Source: Stachybotrys elegans (taxonomy: Eukaryota > Ascomycota > Sordariomycetes > Hypocreales > Stachybotryaceae). From it: 64,000 nt of DNA. The position numbers and the translations under genes are program-made. The notes below the pieces were generated by a model. It had not been told where the DNA came from. It worked only from the letters and a program-made list of their open reading frames with translations, and ran no database searches. Within the stretch, counting starts at the first letter, position 1, and each line of letters begins with the position of its first letter. The stretch covers positions 1,364,001 to 1,428,000 of the forward strand of contig JAGPNK010000006.1 in NCBI GenBank assembly GCA_020746835.1, written 5' to 3'. Positions 12,454 through 23,354 of this stretch are shown one piece after another.

Positions 12454-14006
12454 ATGGCTTCTCCCGCCGCTCCGTCTTCCAAGTCGGCAAAGAAGAAGGC
12501 CATTCCTATCATTGAGCGCACCGACTCCCCCGCACCCAGTGTTGGCTCTGGCATGCCTGACAAGGCTGCAGCTGGTGATGCATCCGATCACCCCTACATC
12601 AGAGAGCTCCAGAAGTAAGAGCTTCTGTCATTCTTGAGTGCTATTCAGAACCTGATGGCTGACATTGTGCAATAGGAGCATCCGAAGCATCAACAAGAAA
12701 ATCGTTCGTCCTCCCAAGCCCCCCTTCGAGAGCCAACATGACAGCTAACTCCAATCCCAGGCCAACGCCTCCAAGACTGACCAGGTGATAAGCCAGCATC
12801 CTGGCAAGTCCCTCGACGACCTCGTTCAGGCCAAGGTCATCAACGCCGATCAGAAGGCCGTCATCCTCAAGAAGCCTGGCCTGCAAGCCCAGCTCGCCCA
12901 GGTCGAGGAGCAGCTTGTCCAATACCAGAAGCTCCAGGAGCAGTTCCAGGAGCGTGCCGCTGCCGAGAAGGCCGAATGGGAGCAGTCTCTTGACAAGGTG
13001 AAGGCCGAGGCTGTTGCCGAAGCTAAGGAGGAGGCTAAGAAGGCGACACACGACAACCTGCTTGTCCTATCACAGTTCCTGCGACTCGCAGCATACCGCC
13101 GTGAGGAGGCCAAGGATCCCGAGTCAGATGAGAGCCAGGCTATTGAGGGTGTTCTGCTGGCAATATACTCTGGCGATGACAGTGCGGTGGCTTCCATGCT
13201 GAAGCTTGTCGAGGGCTCCGATGATCAGATCTGGAGCGTCCCTGGAGAGAAGCTCCAGACTACCTGTAAGTCGACAGAAGCATCCACGATCTCTATGCGC
13301 TCCGGCTAATATTTCTTAGACTCGCAGGTCAAGACGCTCGCGCAGGACTACAAGACCCCCCTGTACACCGAGGGTGCTCAAGCTGCAGAGGCTGAGGCTG
13401 GCAAGGTGACGGGCACGGATCCCACCGTCGCACACGCTTCTGCGACCGAGATCGCCGCTGGGGACGTGGCCCCCGCCGCTCCGGCCGCTGCCGAACCCTC
13501 CACTAATGGAATCGCCAATGCGGCTGTCGCAGACGAGGCTGCCAATGCCGTTGCTGAGAGCCATTGGGACCAATCTAATGACATGTCCATCTCGCAGGAA
13601 TGGGTTGATGTGCCCCGTGACCCTGCTGAGACTGAGACGGGCCTAGAGGCCACCCCCGCCGCCAACTCCAACGTTCAGTCGTGGGCAGATGATCACCCTG
13701 ATCCCGCACCCGAGGTGAGACTTCCGCGGTGGCAGGACTCGAGTTGTATGACCTTTTGCTAACATGTGTATGCAGCCCGAGGCCGCTCCCGCTGATCCCA
13801 ATGATGGGTTCCACCAAGTTCAGCGCAACCGAGGCCGCAACGACCGTGAGGGCGGTAACACGTGGCGCGGACGTGGACGCGGTGAGTGGCGTGGCCGTGG
13901 TGGTGGCCGTGGCGATCGCCGTGGCGGTCATGGCGGTAGAGGACGCGGTAACCGCAACGCATCCGGGGCGCAGCCGCGAGGTCCTCGCCCTGCCGAGGAG
14001 TCATAA
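12454..14006 (+). CDS. Yag7-like coiled-coil protein with RGG-rich C-terminus
   Basis: A 439-aa protein from five exons: 12454-12614, 12676-12703 (only 28 nt), 12761-13265, 13320-13714 and 13776-14006. The N-terminus has a basic/Ser/Pro leader, then PYIRELQKSIRSINKKI and a KSLDDLVQAKVINADQK segment followed by a long coiled coil (QLAQVEEQLVQYQKLQ...). This order matches the fungal Yag7-like dimerisation family. The middle is Ala/Glu/Pro-rich. The last ~60 residues are packed with GRGRG and RGGRG repeats, an RGG-type RNA-binding tail and possible arginine methylation target. An association with ribosomes or mRNA is therefore an inference. The start at 12454 was chosen over the in-frame ATG at 12373, which would add 27 residues resembling translated leader. 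Confidence 0.8.
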
Positions 14007-14455
14007 AGCGCTCGGCGAAGCTCCGTGGGTATACCTTCATCCTATGCGTCTCCACGCATTGTGCAGAGGCGTCTGTACACCATGTTACAGAGGGCATCTC
14101 GGCGAGTCTTGATGCTGAACTGGGAACAGCTGTCAACGATCACATGGGACTGACGTAGATTTTTCTTCAGCTTGGGACTTCTCCCATCTTGGGGAGGAGT
14201 ATTAGGGAGCCTTCTTTGATACCCTTTGTAAAAAAAACAAAGTTTTGCCCTTTGGAAGAGGTTGTTACGAGGCAGCTGGTATACAGATCTGGAATGTAAA
14301 ACAATACCCACGAAATTATGAACTGGACTGGGCTGGGCTGGACCGGACTGGACTGGACTGCATGCACAGGATGGGAGCAACGGCGGAAGGGAAAATGTAC
14401 CTACCCAGGGAAAAGCAGGCGATGGCAATTGATTCCTAATTACAACAATAGGTAG
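14007..14455. other. Convergent 3' intergenic region
   Basis: Shared 3' flank of the Yag7-like gene (+) and the GFA-domain gene (-). Apart from a 5-nt tandem repeat near 14323-14364, nothing is recognised. Confidence 0.6.
14323..14364. repeat. Imperfect pentamer tandem repeat (CTGGA/CTGGG)n
   Basis: About eight imperfect copies of a 5-nt unit (CTGGA, CTGGG, CCGGA) run in tandem in a convergent 3' region. It is non-coding. Confidence 0.8.
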
Positions 14456-15196
14456 CTATGCGGTCGCGAGCTCCGCCAGCTCCTCATCACCAACAACCTC
14501 GTCGTACTCCTGCAGCTTGGGCACTTCCTTCAGAGGCATGGCCGTCGCCGAGACCATCCTGCCAAGTCGCGTTCCGAGCTTGAAGTGCACCTCATGTGCG
14601 GGTGTGAACCAGTCCTTGTCCAGAAACTCACGATCCACAGTGCCCAGGTTGATATCGAAGATGTCAGAGTAGTCGGCAGGCAGCTTGTCATCGTGGCAGT
14701 ACTCGGGTATGAGGGCCAGGTGATATGACACTTGAGTGCCACATCTCCCGCAAAAGGCGCGGGACTTGGTCAAACCGCACTCCTCGCTGTGGAAGAAGCG
14801 CAGCCAGCCCTTGGCCTTGCCATCGGCGCGCAGCACGTCCATGGCGGGGCGGTAAGGCGGGCGAGACGCATCGGCGGCCTCGGCGTCGTAGTCTGGCGCG
14901 AGGGCGTCGACGAAGCGGCCAGAGGCTTCTGGGGGCTCGGATTCGCCTGGCGAGAGGACGGACACGGTCAGCACGGGCGAGGGGATCTGGATCATGAGGG
15001 GAGCCAGGACGGAGGCGGTGGCGCGACGGCAGTCGTTGCAGTGGCAGGCCATGACGATCGGGGTGCGAGTGTTGTGCTCCGGGGGCTCAAAGGGCGAAAG
15101 GGCCCGCGAGGATAATTCAGGAAGGGCGACTCGATAGCGAACGGCGCCGCAGGAGCAGCCGCCGGTAAAAGTGAGGGCGGAATCTGGGAAAGGCAT
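14456..15196 (-). CDS. GFA/CENP-V domain zinc-binding protein
   Basis: A single-exon protein of 246 aa. It carries the full zinc ligand set of the glutathione-dependent formaldehyde-activating enzyme (GFA)/CENP-V fold: C14-x-C16 in GGCSCGAV, C51-x-C53-x2-C56 in CHCNDCRR, and C149-x2-C152 in FCGRCGT. Between the second and third clusters is a ~60-residue Pro/Asp-rich insertion longer than in bacterial Gfa. Family members bind two zinc ions; some condense formaldehyde with glutathione, but most fungal paralogues have no proven substrate, so the enzymatic role is not claimed. The ATG at 15196 places the first CxC motif at residue 14, as usual. The gene is divergent from the PAQR gene. Confidence 0.9.
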   Translation of the reverse strand: MPFPDSALTFTGGCSCGAVRYRVALPELSSRALSPFEPPEHNTRTPIVMACHCNDCRRATASVLAPLMIQIPSPVLTVSVLSPGESEPPEASGRFVDALAPDYDAEAADASRPPYRPAMDVLRADGKAKGWLRFFHSEECGLTKSRAFCGRCGTQVSYHLALIPEYCHDDKLPADYSDIFDINLGTVDREFLDKDWFTPAHEVHFKLGTRLGRMVSATAMPLKEVPKLQEYDEVVGDEELAELATA

Positions 15197-15810
15197 GGTG
15201 TTTCTTGTATGTATGGCAGATACGACGAAGGTTCCTTGTTCTTGCGAATCGCTTCAAGACCTAGGCTACTGAGCCAACGACTTTATACTCGAGCACTGGA
15301 TCACATTATTCCTCTTTATTACGGACTGGGGAAGGTGGTCGCTTGCTAGGGCAGCCACTTAATCTGCCAAGATATCACGGGGTGCGTGAACGAAGTCGTC
15401 TACCAACCACTAACAGAGTAACGGGTGACGTTGGAAGGTTGTATGTGTAGGTACGCTACCCTAGTTGATGGGATAGATAGAGTTTAGACGACCCCATAGA
15501 CAAGGGCTGTTCCATCAATCCCTGGTCCCGTCCAATTGTCCAGGTGTTGGTTGCTGGATGGACCAACAACTGCCAAGCAAACTACGTACTCGTTTTGCCG
15601 TGAAGCAAGGTGCGGACCACCAACTCTTGTCAAATGTGACAAATTGTTCATCCTTCAGCTTCCATAGGCGCCTAGCTGTCCTCTGTCCCTACTCCCCTTG
15701 ACCAATGCTCAAGCCTCCTCCTCCTGCACCGTCGATGTCTGTCACCGAACCACTCCTCCGATCAGAAGAAGACTTGGCCCAACCTGGAACAACTGCACGA
15801 AGCTATCATC
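15197..15810. other. Divergent promoter region (GFA protein / PAQR)
   Basis: 614 bp between two divergent starts. No coding potential. The part near 15650-15800 is pyrimidine-rich toward the PAQR gene. A TAGGTAC-type element occurs near 15448. Confidence 0.6.
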
Positions 15811-16893
15811 ATGACCAGGCCAGAGATTATTAAACAACGCTGCGCGCAGCCTAGGGACCAAAACGGCGCGAAGCAGCCCATGGCTCATCCATCACCCACA
15901 CCACCCCAGACCGTCACCTGGTACGATATTCCCGAGTGGCGGCGAGACAACAAGTACATCCTCACCGGCTATCGCCCATTGGAAGCAGACTATCTTCAAG
16001 TCATCAAAAGTCTTGGTTTCTTGCACAATGAGACGTGCAACGTGTATACCCATTTGCTCGGCGCTGTGCTGCTGCCACTCTTTGCAGCGGCCATTCTCCG
16101 GACCATATATGGGCCACAGGTCATTGACGTTACAAGAACCGATTTCATCATGTTCAGTATCTTCTTCTGCTCCGCCGAGAGCTGCCTGATTTTCAGTGCT
16201 GTGTACCATCTCATTGGAAGTCACTCACACGAGGTGGAACAATTCTGGCACCGTATGGATTTGCTAGGGATCGTCATCGTCACCGTTGGCACCTTTATCC
16301 CTGGGATCTACTACATCTTCAACTGCGAACCAATTCTGCAGAAGATTCATTGGACTATTGTTTGCCACCCGGGCCATCAGGTGACAAGCCTTCGAAGCAT
16401 GCTAACCAGGTCATTAGGTTGTATGTTGCGGATCTGCCACAGCGGCTCTCATCTCCATACCCAAGTTCAGGACGTTACGGTGGCGTAAAGTGAGGGTCGG
16501 CGCCTACGTGGCGCTCAGTGCGTCAGCTTTTATCCCCTTGCTGCACGGCGTACAGCTCTATGGGCTAGAATATATGCTCGAGTATTCAGGCATGAAATGG
16601 TATCTTGTCGAGCTCCTTCTGTACGGAGGGGGCTGCGGCCTTTATGCAGTACGAACATCTTGTTTTCCCTTCCCGGAGCCATCTCTGACCTAGGAGTGCA
16701 GTTCCGAATACCTGAGCGCTTTGCCCCAGGCCATTTCGACATCTGGTTCAGCTCACATCAAATCTTCCATGTATCGATTTTATGCGCCATGTACGTGCAT
16801 ACGATTGCGCTGACGCAGGCTTTCACGGCGTGCCGTACGTTGGACATATGCCACATTCAGTCTGTTCATCAAGCTAGGGGCACAAAGTTGTAA
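15811..16893 (+). CDS. PAQR-family (AdipoR/Izh/haemolysin-III type) seven-helix membrane protein
   Basis: Exons 15811-16359, 16418-16648 and 16702-16893 give 323 aa. The pattern is that of yeast Izh and adiponectin-receptor-like proteins: a cytosolic N-terminus with DNKYILTGYRP, then seven hydrophobic segments. The zinc-site signatures are present: YHL...FWHRMD after helix 2 (His and Asp), and SSHQIFH before the last helix (two His). The family is thought to act as ceramidase-like or sterol/zinc homeostasis regulators in ER or plasma membrane; activity here is inferred. The first intron uses a weak donor (GTTTGC) but restores the conserved HWTI...IPKFRTLRWR run. The second intron is needed to reach GLYAFRIPER; without it the frame stops after PSLT. 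The start is the first ATG in the frame. Confidence 0.88.
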
Positions 16894-17620
16894 CTGGGGA
16901 TAAGTCAAGCAGTAAGATGCGAGTGGCATGCTTTCGTTCCAATATCTTCTATCGCCGTCGCTAGAATGAGCAGGCCTTCTGCTCAGGTTAAAGCAGCGGC
17001 AGCTCAGGTTCCACGCCAGAAACGGATAGGGACGGCAAGATCTGTCGACCTACTTGTAGGGAAGTAGTAGGTAACATATGGATTTCGAGGAGCTTCTCAT
17101 TGACCAATTTAGGGCAGGTCCCCGCTCAAGGTTCAAGCTGGGGACCCTTATCCTGAGCCTGTGGTTGGATAAAGTGCTTATCGGTTTGTCAGCCTTGCAG
17201 CGTAGCAGGGGTCCTGACTCTTCCCGCTTTAGGGCTCTTGCGGACCAAGGAAGTACCACTTACAGCTAATGGTAGCGAGCGGGTACCTGGAGGGTCACAG
17301 GCAAGTTGTCCTCTTCGACCCTCTTCGACTGCCGACTGGAGCCCCCCCAGCATCGTTTCGTGGCTTCTTGGACTGCCTTGACCAGGGTCCGCTAGAGAGG
17401 CCACATTGACATTGAACACTTTGACGACATTTCCTGAGGGCGCTTCCCGAACGGATAGATATTTCTCCTCCCTCTTCCTCCCTGGCGTGTATTTCTTTCC
17501 TTTCTTCTTTTCTCTGTTTTCTGCTATCACCGCCCTACCATTGCATACACATTTCTATCCAAGAGGCTGCGCCCACAACCAACAAAAGTAGCAGCACAGC
17601 AGCGTCACCCCACCATCACA
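16894..17620. other. Intergenic region, LHS1 promoter
   Basis: 727 bp holding the PAQR 3' flank and the LHS1 promoter and leader. The ~180 bp before the LHS1 ATG is C/T-rich. No gene is seen. Confidence 0.6.
17444..17451. promoter_or_regulatory. Possible heat-shock element core (TTCCCGAA) upstream of LHS1
   Basis: A TTCnnGAA pair, the minimal facing HSE unit, lies about 170 bp upstream of the Lhs1 chaperone ATG. Another TTC is nearby at 17431, but the spacing is not a clean 5-nt array. ER chaperone genes are often stress-induced, so the site is plausible but weak. Confidence 0.25.
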
Positions 17621-20611
17621 ATGGCGTCCCCGCGGGTGTCGTCGTTGATGATGCTCCTCGGAGCCGTCTTCTTCTTCGCCACCAATGTCTTCGCCGCCTC
17701 GGCGGTGCTCGGCCTCGATCTCGGAACCGAGTACATCAAGGCCACCCTCGTCAAGCAGGGCACCCCCCTCGACATTGTCCTCACCAAGGACTCTAGGCGC
17801 AAAGAGACTTCGGCCGTGGCCCTGAAGCCCTCCAAGGGCGGACCCAAGGAGGGCCAGTATCCCGAGCGAGCATACGGAGCAGACGCCATGGCCATCGCAT
17901 CCCGCTTCCCTGGAGACGTCTACCCGAACCTCAAGACCCTCCTCGGCCTCGTCGTCGAAGATTCCGTCGTCCAGCAATACGCCGCCAACCACCCGGCTCT
18001 CCAGCTCCAGTCCCACCCGACCCGAGGGACCGCCGCCTTCAAGAGCAGCTCGGTCACCCCCGAGCAGGATGCCTGGATGGTCGAGGAGCTCCTCGCCATG
18101 CAGCTCCAGAGCATTCAGAAGAACGCCGAGGTTGCTGCCGGAGACGGCACATCCATCCGATCCGTCGTCATGACCATCCCGCCCTTTTACACCGCCGACG
18201 AGAAGCGAGCCATCCAGCTCGCTGCTGAGCTCGCTGGACTCAAGGTCCTGAGTATCATCAGCGATGGCTTGGCTGTTGGACTCAACTACGCCACCAGCCG
18301 CCAGTTTCCCAACATCAACGAGGGCGCCAAGCCTGAACACCACATGGTCTTCGACATGGGCGCAGGCTCGGCCAAGGCTACCGTCATCAAGTTCCAGAGC
18401 CGAAGCGTCAAGGACGTGGGCAAGTTCAACAAGACCGTCCAGGAGGTCCAGGTCATGGGAAGCGGCTGGGATCGCACCCTCGGCGGAGACGCCCTCAACA
18501 GCCTCATTGTCGAGGACATGGTTGCCAAGTTTGTCGAATCCAAGGCAGCCGCCAAGATGTCCGTCACTGCCGAGCAGATCAAGTCGCACGGTCGCGCCAT
18601 GGCAAAGCTCCTCAAGGATGCCGAGCGTGCGAGACATGTGCTGAGCGCCAACCAAAACACCCAGGCCAGCTTCGAGGGCCTGTATGAGGAGATTGATTTC
18701 AGATACAAGATTGCCCGCGCTGACTTTGAGGCCATGGCCGAGTCGCACTACCAGCGTGTGGGGGCCGTCGTCAATGATGCCCTCAAGATGTCTGGCTTGG
18801 ATATTGCCGATCTCGACTCCATCATCCTCCACGGTGGTGCCTCGCGCACGCCCTTTGTCCAGAAGGCCCTCGAGGAGATTGTGGGATCCGGTGACAAGAT
18901 CCGCAGCAACGTCAACTCCGACGAGGCTGCCGTATTTGGTGCTGGCTTCCGCGCCGCTGAGCTTAGCCCCAGCTTCCGTGTCAAGGAGATTAGGATCTCT
19001 GAGGGCGGCATGTACCCCGCTGGCATCAAGTGGACGAACCCTGCTGGCAAGGCTCAGCGTCAACGCCTCTGGACCCCCATCTCATACCAGGGCGCTGCCC
19101 CCAAGGAGGTGACCTTTACGCAGCTCGAGGACTTTGCCGGTACATTCTATCAGCAGGTTGGGTCCGACGACAAGGAAGTCAGCGCTTTCTCAACCAAGAA
19201 CCTGACTGCTACCGTCGCCGCCTTGAAGGAGAAGTACCCCTCCTGCTCTGATTCCGATATCCAGTTCAAGCTTGGCGTCAAGCTGACCAGCGACAATGGA
19301 GAGGTGGATATCGTCAAGGCTACTGTTGAATGCGAGGCCTTGGTTTCGGAGAAGGAGGGCTTCGTCGATGGTGTCAAGAACCTCTTGGGTTTCGGTAAGA
19401 AGGATCAGCAGCCCTTGAAGAAGGAGGGCGAGGAGGAAGCTCCGGAGGAGGCCCCCAAGAAGGAGAAGAAGGATGAAAAGAAGAACAAGAAGAAGAAGAA
19501 GTCCGAGTCGGCTTCCTCCTCCACCACTTCTTCCGGAGAGGGCTCCAAGTCTACTGACGAGGCGAATGCTGAGCCCAAGAAGCAGCTCGTGTTCATCAAT
19601 GTGGATGTCTCCATCGAGAAGACCGGCCTCCCCGGTCTTTCCAAGGAGGATCTTGCCAAGTCCAAGGACAGGCTCAAGGCTTTTGCTGCTTCGGACAAGG
19701 CCCGAATCCAGAGGGAGGAAGCCCTGAACCAGCTTGAGGGCTACACTTACAAGGTCCGCGATCTCCTGGAGCGTGAGTCTTTCATTGCCAGGTCTACTGA
19801 GGAGGAGAGAGCTACTATTGCGCAGAAGGCGGCTGCCGCAAGCGAATGGATCTACGAGGATGGCGCCAGCGCGACCAAGGAGGAATTCAAGGCCAAGCTG
19901 AAGGAGATTCAGGATCTCGTCACCCCTATCCAGAAGCGGGCAGACGAGGCTGAGCAGCGTCCCACTGTCCTGACTGAGCTCAAGGAGTCTCTGGACCAGA
20001 CTGCTGATTTCCTCGGCAAGATGCGCAAGCAGATTGATGAGTACAATGCCTTCCACGCCACCAAGTTGGAGGAGGACAAGGAGGCCACTGAGTCCTCCAC
20101 CTCCTCTGAAGCGCCCGCCGAGACGACTGGCGGTGACTTTGACGGCCTGGAGGATGAAGACGCAAAGGAGCGAACCATGGATGATGTGCTCGAGGAGCGC
20201 GGACCTATTCCTCCTCTTTACACCCACGAAGAGCTTGACGAGGTCGACGCCATCTACAAGGAGTCTCTCGAGTGGCTCAAGGAGATTGAGCCTCGCCAGG
20301 AGGCACTGAGCGACACGGAAGACCCCGTCATGCTGGTCAAGGACATCAAGGCCAAGGCCGAGAAGCTGTCAAAGGCGGGCGTGGATCTGGCCATGAAGAG
20401 CGTCAAGAACTTTGAGAAGAAGACCAAGAAGGCCGCCAAGCAGGCCAAGCCCGAGGGAGACTCGGGCTCCGAGAAGTTTAGCCAGGAGCAAATCGACGAG
20501 ATCCTCAGGAAGATCAAGGAGCAGGCCCGCAAGGAGGACGAGAACCTGGACAAGCAGGAGGCCGAGGCCCAGAAGGCCAAGGAGGAGCCTCAGGGCAAGG
20601 ATGAGCTATGA
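17621..20611 (+). CDS. lhs1: ER-lumenal Hsp70-like chaperone Lhs1 (ORP150/Grp170 family)
   Basis: An intronless 996-aa protein. A signal peptide occupies residues 1-25 (likely cut at VFA|AS) and the chain ends in KDEL, an ER retrieval signal. The Hsp70 nucleotide-binding domain begins at once with VLGLDLGTEYIK and continues through VFDMGAGSAKATVIKF and ILHGGASRTPFVQ. After the beta-domain there is a large charged loop (about residues 590-655) with a tract of almost only Lys/Glu (near 612-628) and Ser/Thr-rich sequence, as in Grp170/ORP150. A long helical Glu/Lys-rich C-terminus follows. Length and architecture fit Lhs1, the nucleotide-exchange partner of BiP/Kar2 in translocation and folding. 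Regulation by the unfolded-protein response is expected from the family; only a weak HSE-like site is visible. Long frames on the opposite strand are shadows of codon bias. Confidence 0.95.
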   Translation: MASPRVSSLMMLLGAVFFFATNVFAASAVLGLDLGTEYIKATLVKQGTPLDIVLTKDSRRKETSAVALKPSKGGPKEGQYPERAYGADAMAIASRFPGDVYPNLKTLLGLVVEDSVVQQYAANHPALQLQSHPTRGTAAFKSSSVTPEQDAWMVEELLAMQLQSIQKNAEVAAGDGTSIRSVVMTIPPFYTADEKRAIQLAAELAGLKVLSIISDGLAVGLNYATSRQFPNINEGAKPEHHMVFDMGAGSAKATVIKFQSRSVKDVGKFNKTVQEVQVMGSGWDRTLGGDALNSLIVEDMVAKFVESKAAAKMSVTAEQIKSHGRAMAKLLKDAERARHVLSANQNTQASFEGLYEEIDFRYKIARADFEAMAESHYQRVGAVVNDALKMSGLDIADLDSIILHGGASRTPFVQKALEEIVGSGDKIRSNVNSDEAAVFGAGFRAAELSPSFRVKEIRISEGGMYPAGIKWTNPAGKAQRQRLWTPISYQGAAPKEVTFTQLEDFAGTFYQQVGSDDKEVSAFSTKNLTATVAALKEKYPSCSDSDIQFKLGVKLTSDNGEVDIVKATVECEALVSEKEGFVDGVKNLLGFGKKDQQPLKKEGEEEAPEEAPKKEKKDEKKNKKKKKSESASSSTTSSGEGSKSTDEANAEPKKQLVFINVDVSIEKTGLPGLSKEDLAKSKDRLKAFAASDKARIQREEALNQLEGYTYKVRDLLERESFIARSTEEERATIAQKAAAASEWIYEDGASATKEEFKAKLKEIQDLVTPIQKRADEAEQRPTVLTELKESLDQTADFLGKMRKQIDEYNAFHATKLEEDKEATESSTSSEAPAETTGGDFDGLEDEDAKERTMDDVLEERGPIPPLYTHEELDEVDAIYKESLEWLKEIEPRQEALSDTEDPVMLVKDIKAKAEKLSKAGVDLAMKSVKNFEKKTKKAAKQAKPEGDSGSEKFSQEQIDEILRKIKEQARKEDENLDKQEAEAQKAKEEPQGKDEL

Positions 20612-20842
20612 GCGAAGGCTAGAATTGGCCCTTTTGTTTTTGTTTGATGTTCGCTACATACCACGATATGGAAAGAGAGTATAGAATAAATGTAAAACGA
20701 TGGATATGACTCGTTCCACCCTTTCATGCTTCACCATGGTGATGATGACAAGCTTTCATTTTCATCAAATGGATGGTTCCCCTTTTTAAAAATTCCTTTT
20801 CCTTTCCCTTTTCCCCTTTCCTCTTTTATAATCCACGTATGC

Positions 20843-22813
20843 CTAATCGTCAAACCCTTCAAACTCGTCATCGTTGGCCGACGACGTCTTGGCCGCCACC
20901 TTGGCCTGGTTCTGCTGCCTGACCTGCGCAATCAGGTCCTTGAGCTCCATGTGCTTGAGCCTCTCCTCGTCCGTCATCTTGGCCGTCATCTCGGCCTCCT
21001 TGCGCTTGCGGCGCTTCTCGCGGCGCTCCACGCGCGTCTCCTCCTGCTCGTGCTTGTTGCTCCAGGCTTCGTTGTTCTTGCGCTTGCGGCGCGCGGCCTC
21101 GTCGCGCTTCTCCTTGTCCCTGATGCCCTCGCCGAGCCTCTCGGCCTCAAGGGCCTCCTTGCGCGCCTTCTCGCGCGCCTTGTCGGCGTACGCGTACGTG
21201 TCCCAGTCCATCTCGAGGCCCAGCGTCTTGTCGCCCTGCCAGGACCGCAGCTCCGGCATCTTGGGCATGCGCAAGAGGCCCCAGGCATTGGCCAGGTCGG
21301 TCCAGTCGAGGTCGGCGGCGCGGAAGATGGACGTGGCTTGGTGGGCGCCGTAGCTGCGCGCCCAGCTCACAAACCCGCGCTGGGCCTTGTCGTACAGGGC
21401 CCGATCCTTGAGGACGAGCTCGCGGATCCTGTCTGTCACAGCCTTTGAGCCTTCCTCGGTCGTGAGGACCTTGGGTTTTTCTAGCGGGGTGATGGGTGTT
21501 TGGCGAATCTCCAAGAACTTCACATAATCCTCTTCGCGGCCAGGGTGAAGCATCACGACGGCCAAGCCTTTTCGTCCTGCTCTTCCTGCTCTGCCGCTTC
21601 GGTGGATGAAGACCTTGGGGTCTGACGGCGTATCAATCTGCACCACGAGGTCGACCTGGGGGATATCCAGACCACGAGCGGCCAGATCTGTGGTGAGGAG
21701 GATGGTCGGGGATACCGAGGTGAGGAAACGGTTAAAATTCTTGTCGCGGACCTTGGCGGGGTGCTTTCCGTGCAAGGGGATGAGGGCGAAGGTGTCGGGG
21801 AGGATGGTGGTGAGAACGTGCTGGAAGTAGTCGACGGCCGCGCACGTAGAGAGGAAGACGATGCTCCTCTGCGGCTTGATGGGGAGCTTGTCCAGCAGCT
21901 CGGCCAGCGCAGGCAGCTTCTGGCTGGCGGGCTTGATAAGGTAGCTCATCTGTAGACTGGCTGGCGTCTTTCTATCCTCGAGGATGCCACCATCCTTCAT
22001 CTTCACCTTGACCTCGATCTTGACAGGATTGCGCAGGCCGACTCTGATAATCTCCCCCACGGCTTCGCTGACGCTTGCGCTGAAAAGACCGGTTCGCCTC
22101 TGTTTCGGAATGCTGGAGATGATGCGCTGAAGGTCTTGCTTGAATCCGAGATCCAGCAGCCTGTCGGCCTCGTCTAGGACGAGGACCTCAAACGAGGTCT
22201 GTGGGCAGTGGACGTGGGGAGACGACAAGAGCTCGACCAGACGTCCTGGAGATGAAATGAGCACATTGGGGCTGTGCCGCAGGAAGAAGCTGAGGTCCTG
22301 CGCGGTCGTTGTGGCGCCGCCGACGAGCAGCTGGGGTACAATGACGGGCACCGTGGTCATGGGCCGCTTGTCGTCATCCTTGAGAGATGGCAGCAGCTCG
22401 GCCGAGGGCGCGTGGAACTCGAGCAGCGACAGCAACACGTTGTGTATCTGAGCGGCGAGCTCTCGGGTGGGGGTGACGATGATGGCGGCGACGTGGTGCT
22501 TCTTGGTCGGCTCGTCCAGGCGCAGGATCCTCTGGACGAGGGGGATGAGGAACGACAGCGTCTTTCCGCTTCCAGTGACGGCCTACATGTGGGATTCAGT
22601 AAAGGACAGGCAATTGTGAGGTAGTTCGGCGGTGCTGACCTCGACGACAACGTCCTTGTTACCGAGGAAATGGGGCAGTGTCGCTGCTTGGACGGGCGTC
22701 ATGTGCTTGAAGCCCATGGCCGAGACAGCATCCAGGATCCATTGAGCGAGAGGAGGGGTCAGAGCATCCCAGGCCCTGGGGTCCTTCTTTTTGACGACCT
22801 TTCCCGAAGTCAT
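20843..22813 (-). CDS. spb4: ATP-dependent rRNA helicase Spb4 (DEAD-box, DDX55 type)
   Basis: Exons 22813-22640 and 22582-20843 (intron 22583-22639) give 637 aa. Core motifs in order: Q-motif (GFKHMTPVQ), motif I AVTGSGKT (residues 59-66, directly after the splice), [17 protein letters not shown] (~195-198), motif III as [15 protein letters not shown] and [11 protein letters not shown]. Downstream come the Spb4-type elements [27 protein letters not shown] and a long basic/acidic coiled tail (residues ~530-620). Spb4 is needed in nucleolar late pre-60S assembly and 27S rRNA processing. Retaining the intron would interrupt the frame before motif I, so splicing is required. The 3' end lies 231 bp from the convergent LHS1 stop. 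Confidence 0.95.
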
Positions 22814-23354
22814 TTCGGTGTTCAGGGGCAGCCTCGCAGGGCGCAATATCGCGTAAGTTCTGGCGGCGCAGAGATGTATCTGGTGGAGGGGATATATCGT
22901 TGCTGCGAAAATGGGCTCGACATAGTTTCAAGAAATTTGTATGCTATCTGTGTTGTTATCTTATCGATAAGACAAGCCGCTTTGCGTCGTGTCACGTTCA
23001 AACTTCCCTGGCCCGGAGTATTTTGGGGGGGTTTTGGGGCGTCGTCTCCATGATTTACAGAAGCCATGCTGCTACTAGTTCAAAAGACGGACAGGATCCG
23101 CCGCCTGTAATGACCAAAAAAAAAAATTAGGGCCCGGACAAGTGCAGGAAAACTCGATCAACAGACACGAGACCACCTTGGCAGCCCAACAAGTTGCGCA
23201 TCGACGGGCCAGGACAAGAAAGAAGAGTGTCGTGATGCCGCGTGCTGCGTTTGAGAGATCCCACCACGCCCTCTAATGCGCCTCTGCCCGGTTTTCCAGC
23301 ACATCTCCGGGTGGGAAAAGGTCCTGTCAGTCTAGCGAGTCACATGCCCCCCAA
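22814..23354. other. Divergent promoter region (SPB4 / DGK1)
   Basis: 541 bp between the SPB4 start and the longest DGK1 frame; if DGK1 starts at 23871 the region extends to 1.06 kb. An A-run lies at about 23117-23127. No RRPE-like element is found here, although SPB4 is a ribosome-biogenesis gene. Confidence 0.55.

Noticed and set aside
17555..19063. 502-codon open frame antisense to LHS1
   Set aside because: It mirrors the codon bias of the sense gene (C/G at third positions removes antisense stops). Its translation is Leu/Gly/Asp-rich without domain features, while the sense protein is clearly Lhs1.
19190..20227. 345-codon antisense frame in the 3' half of LHS1
   Set aside because: Same effect: Lys/Glu-rich sense sequence gives Leu/Ser-rich antisense text. 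No motif is seen.
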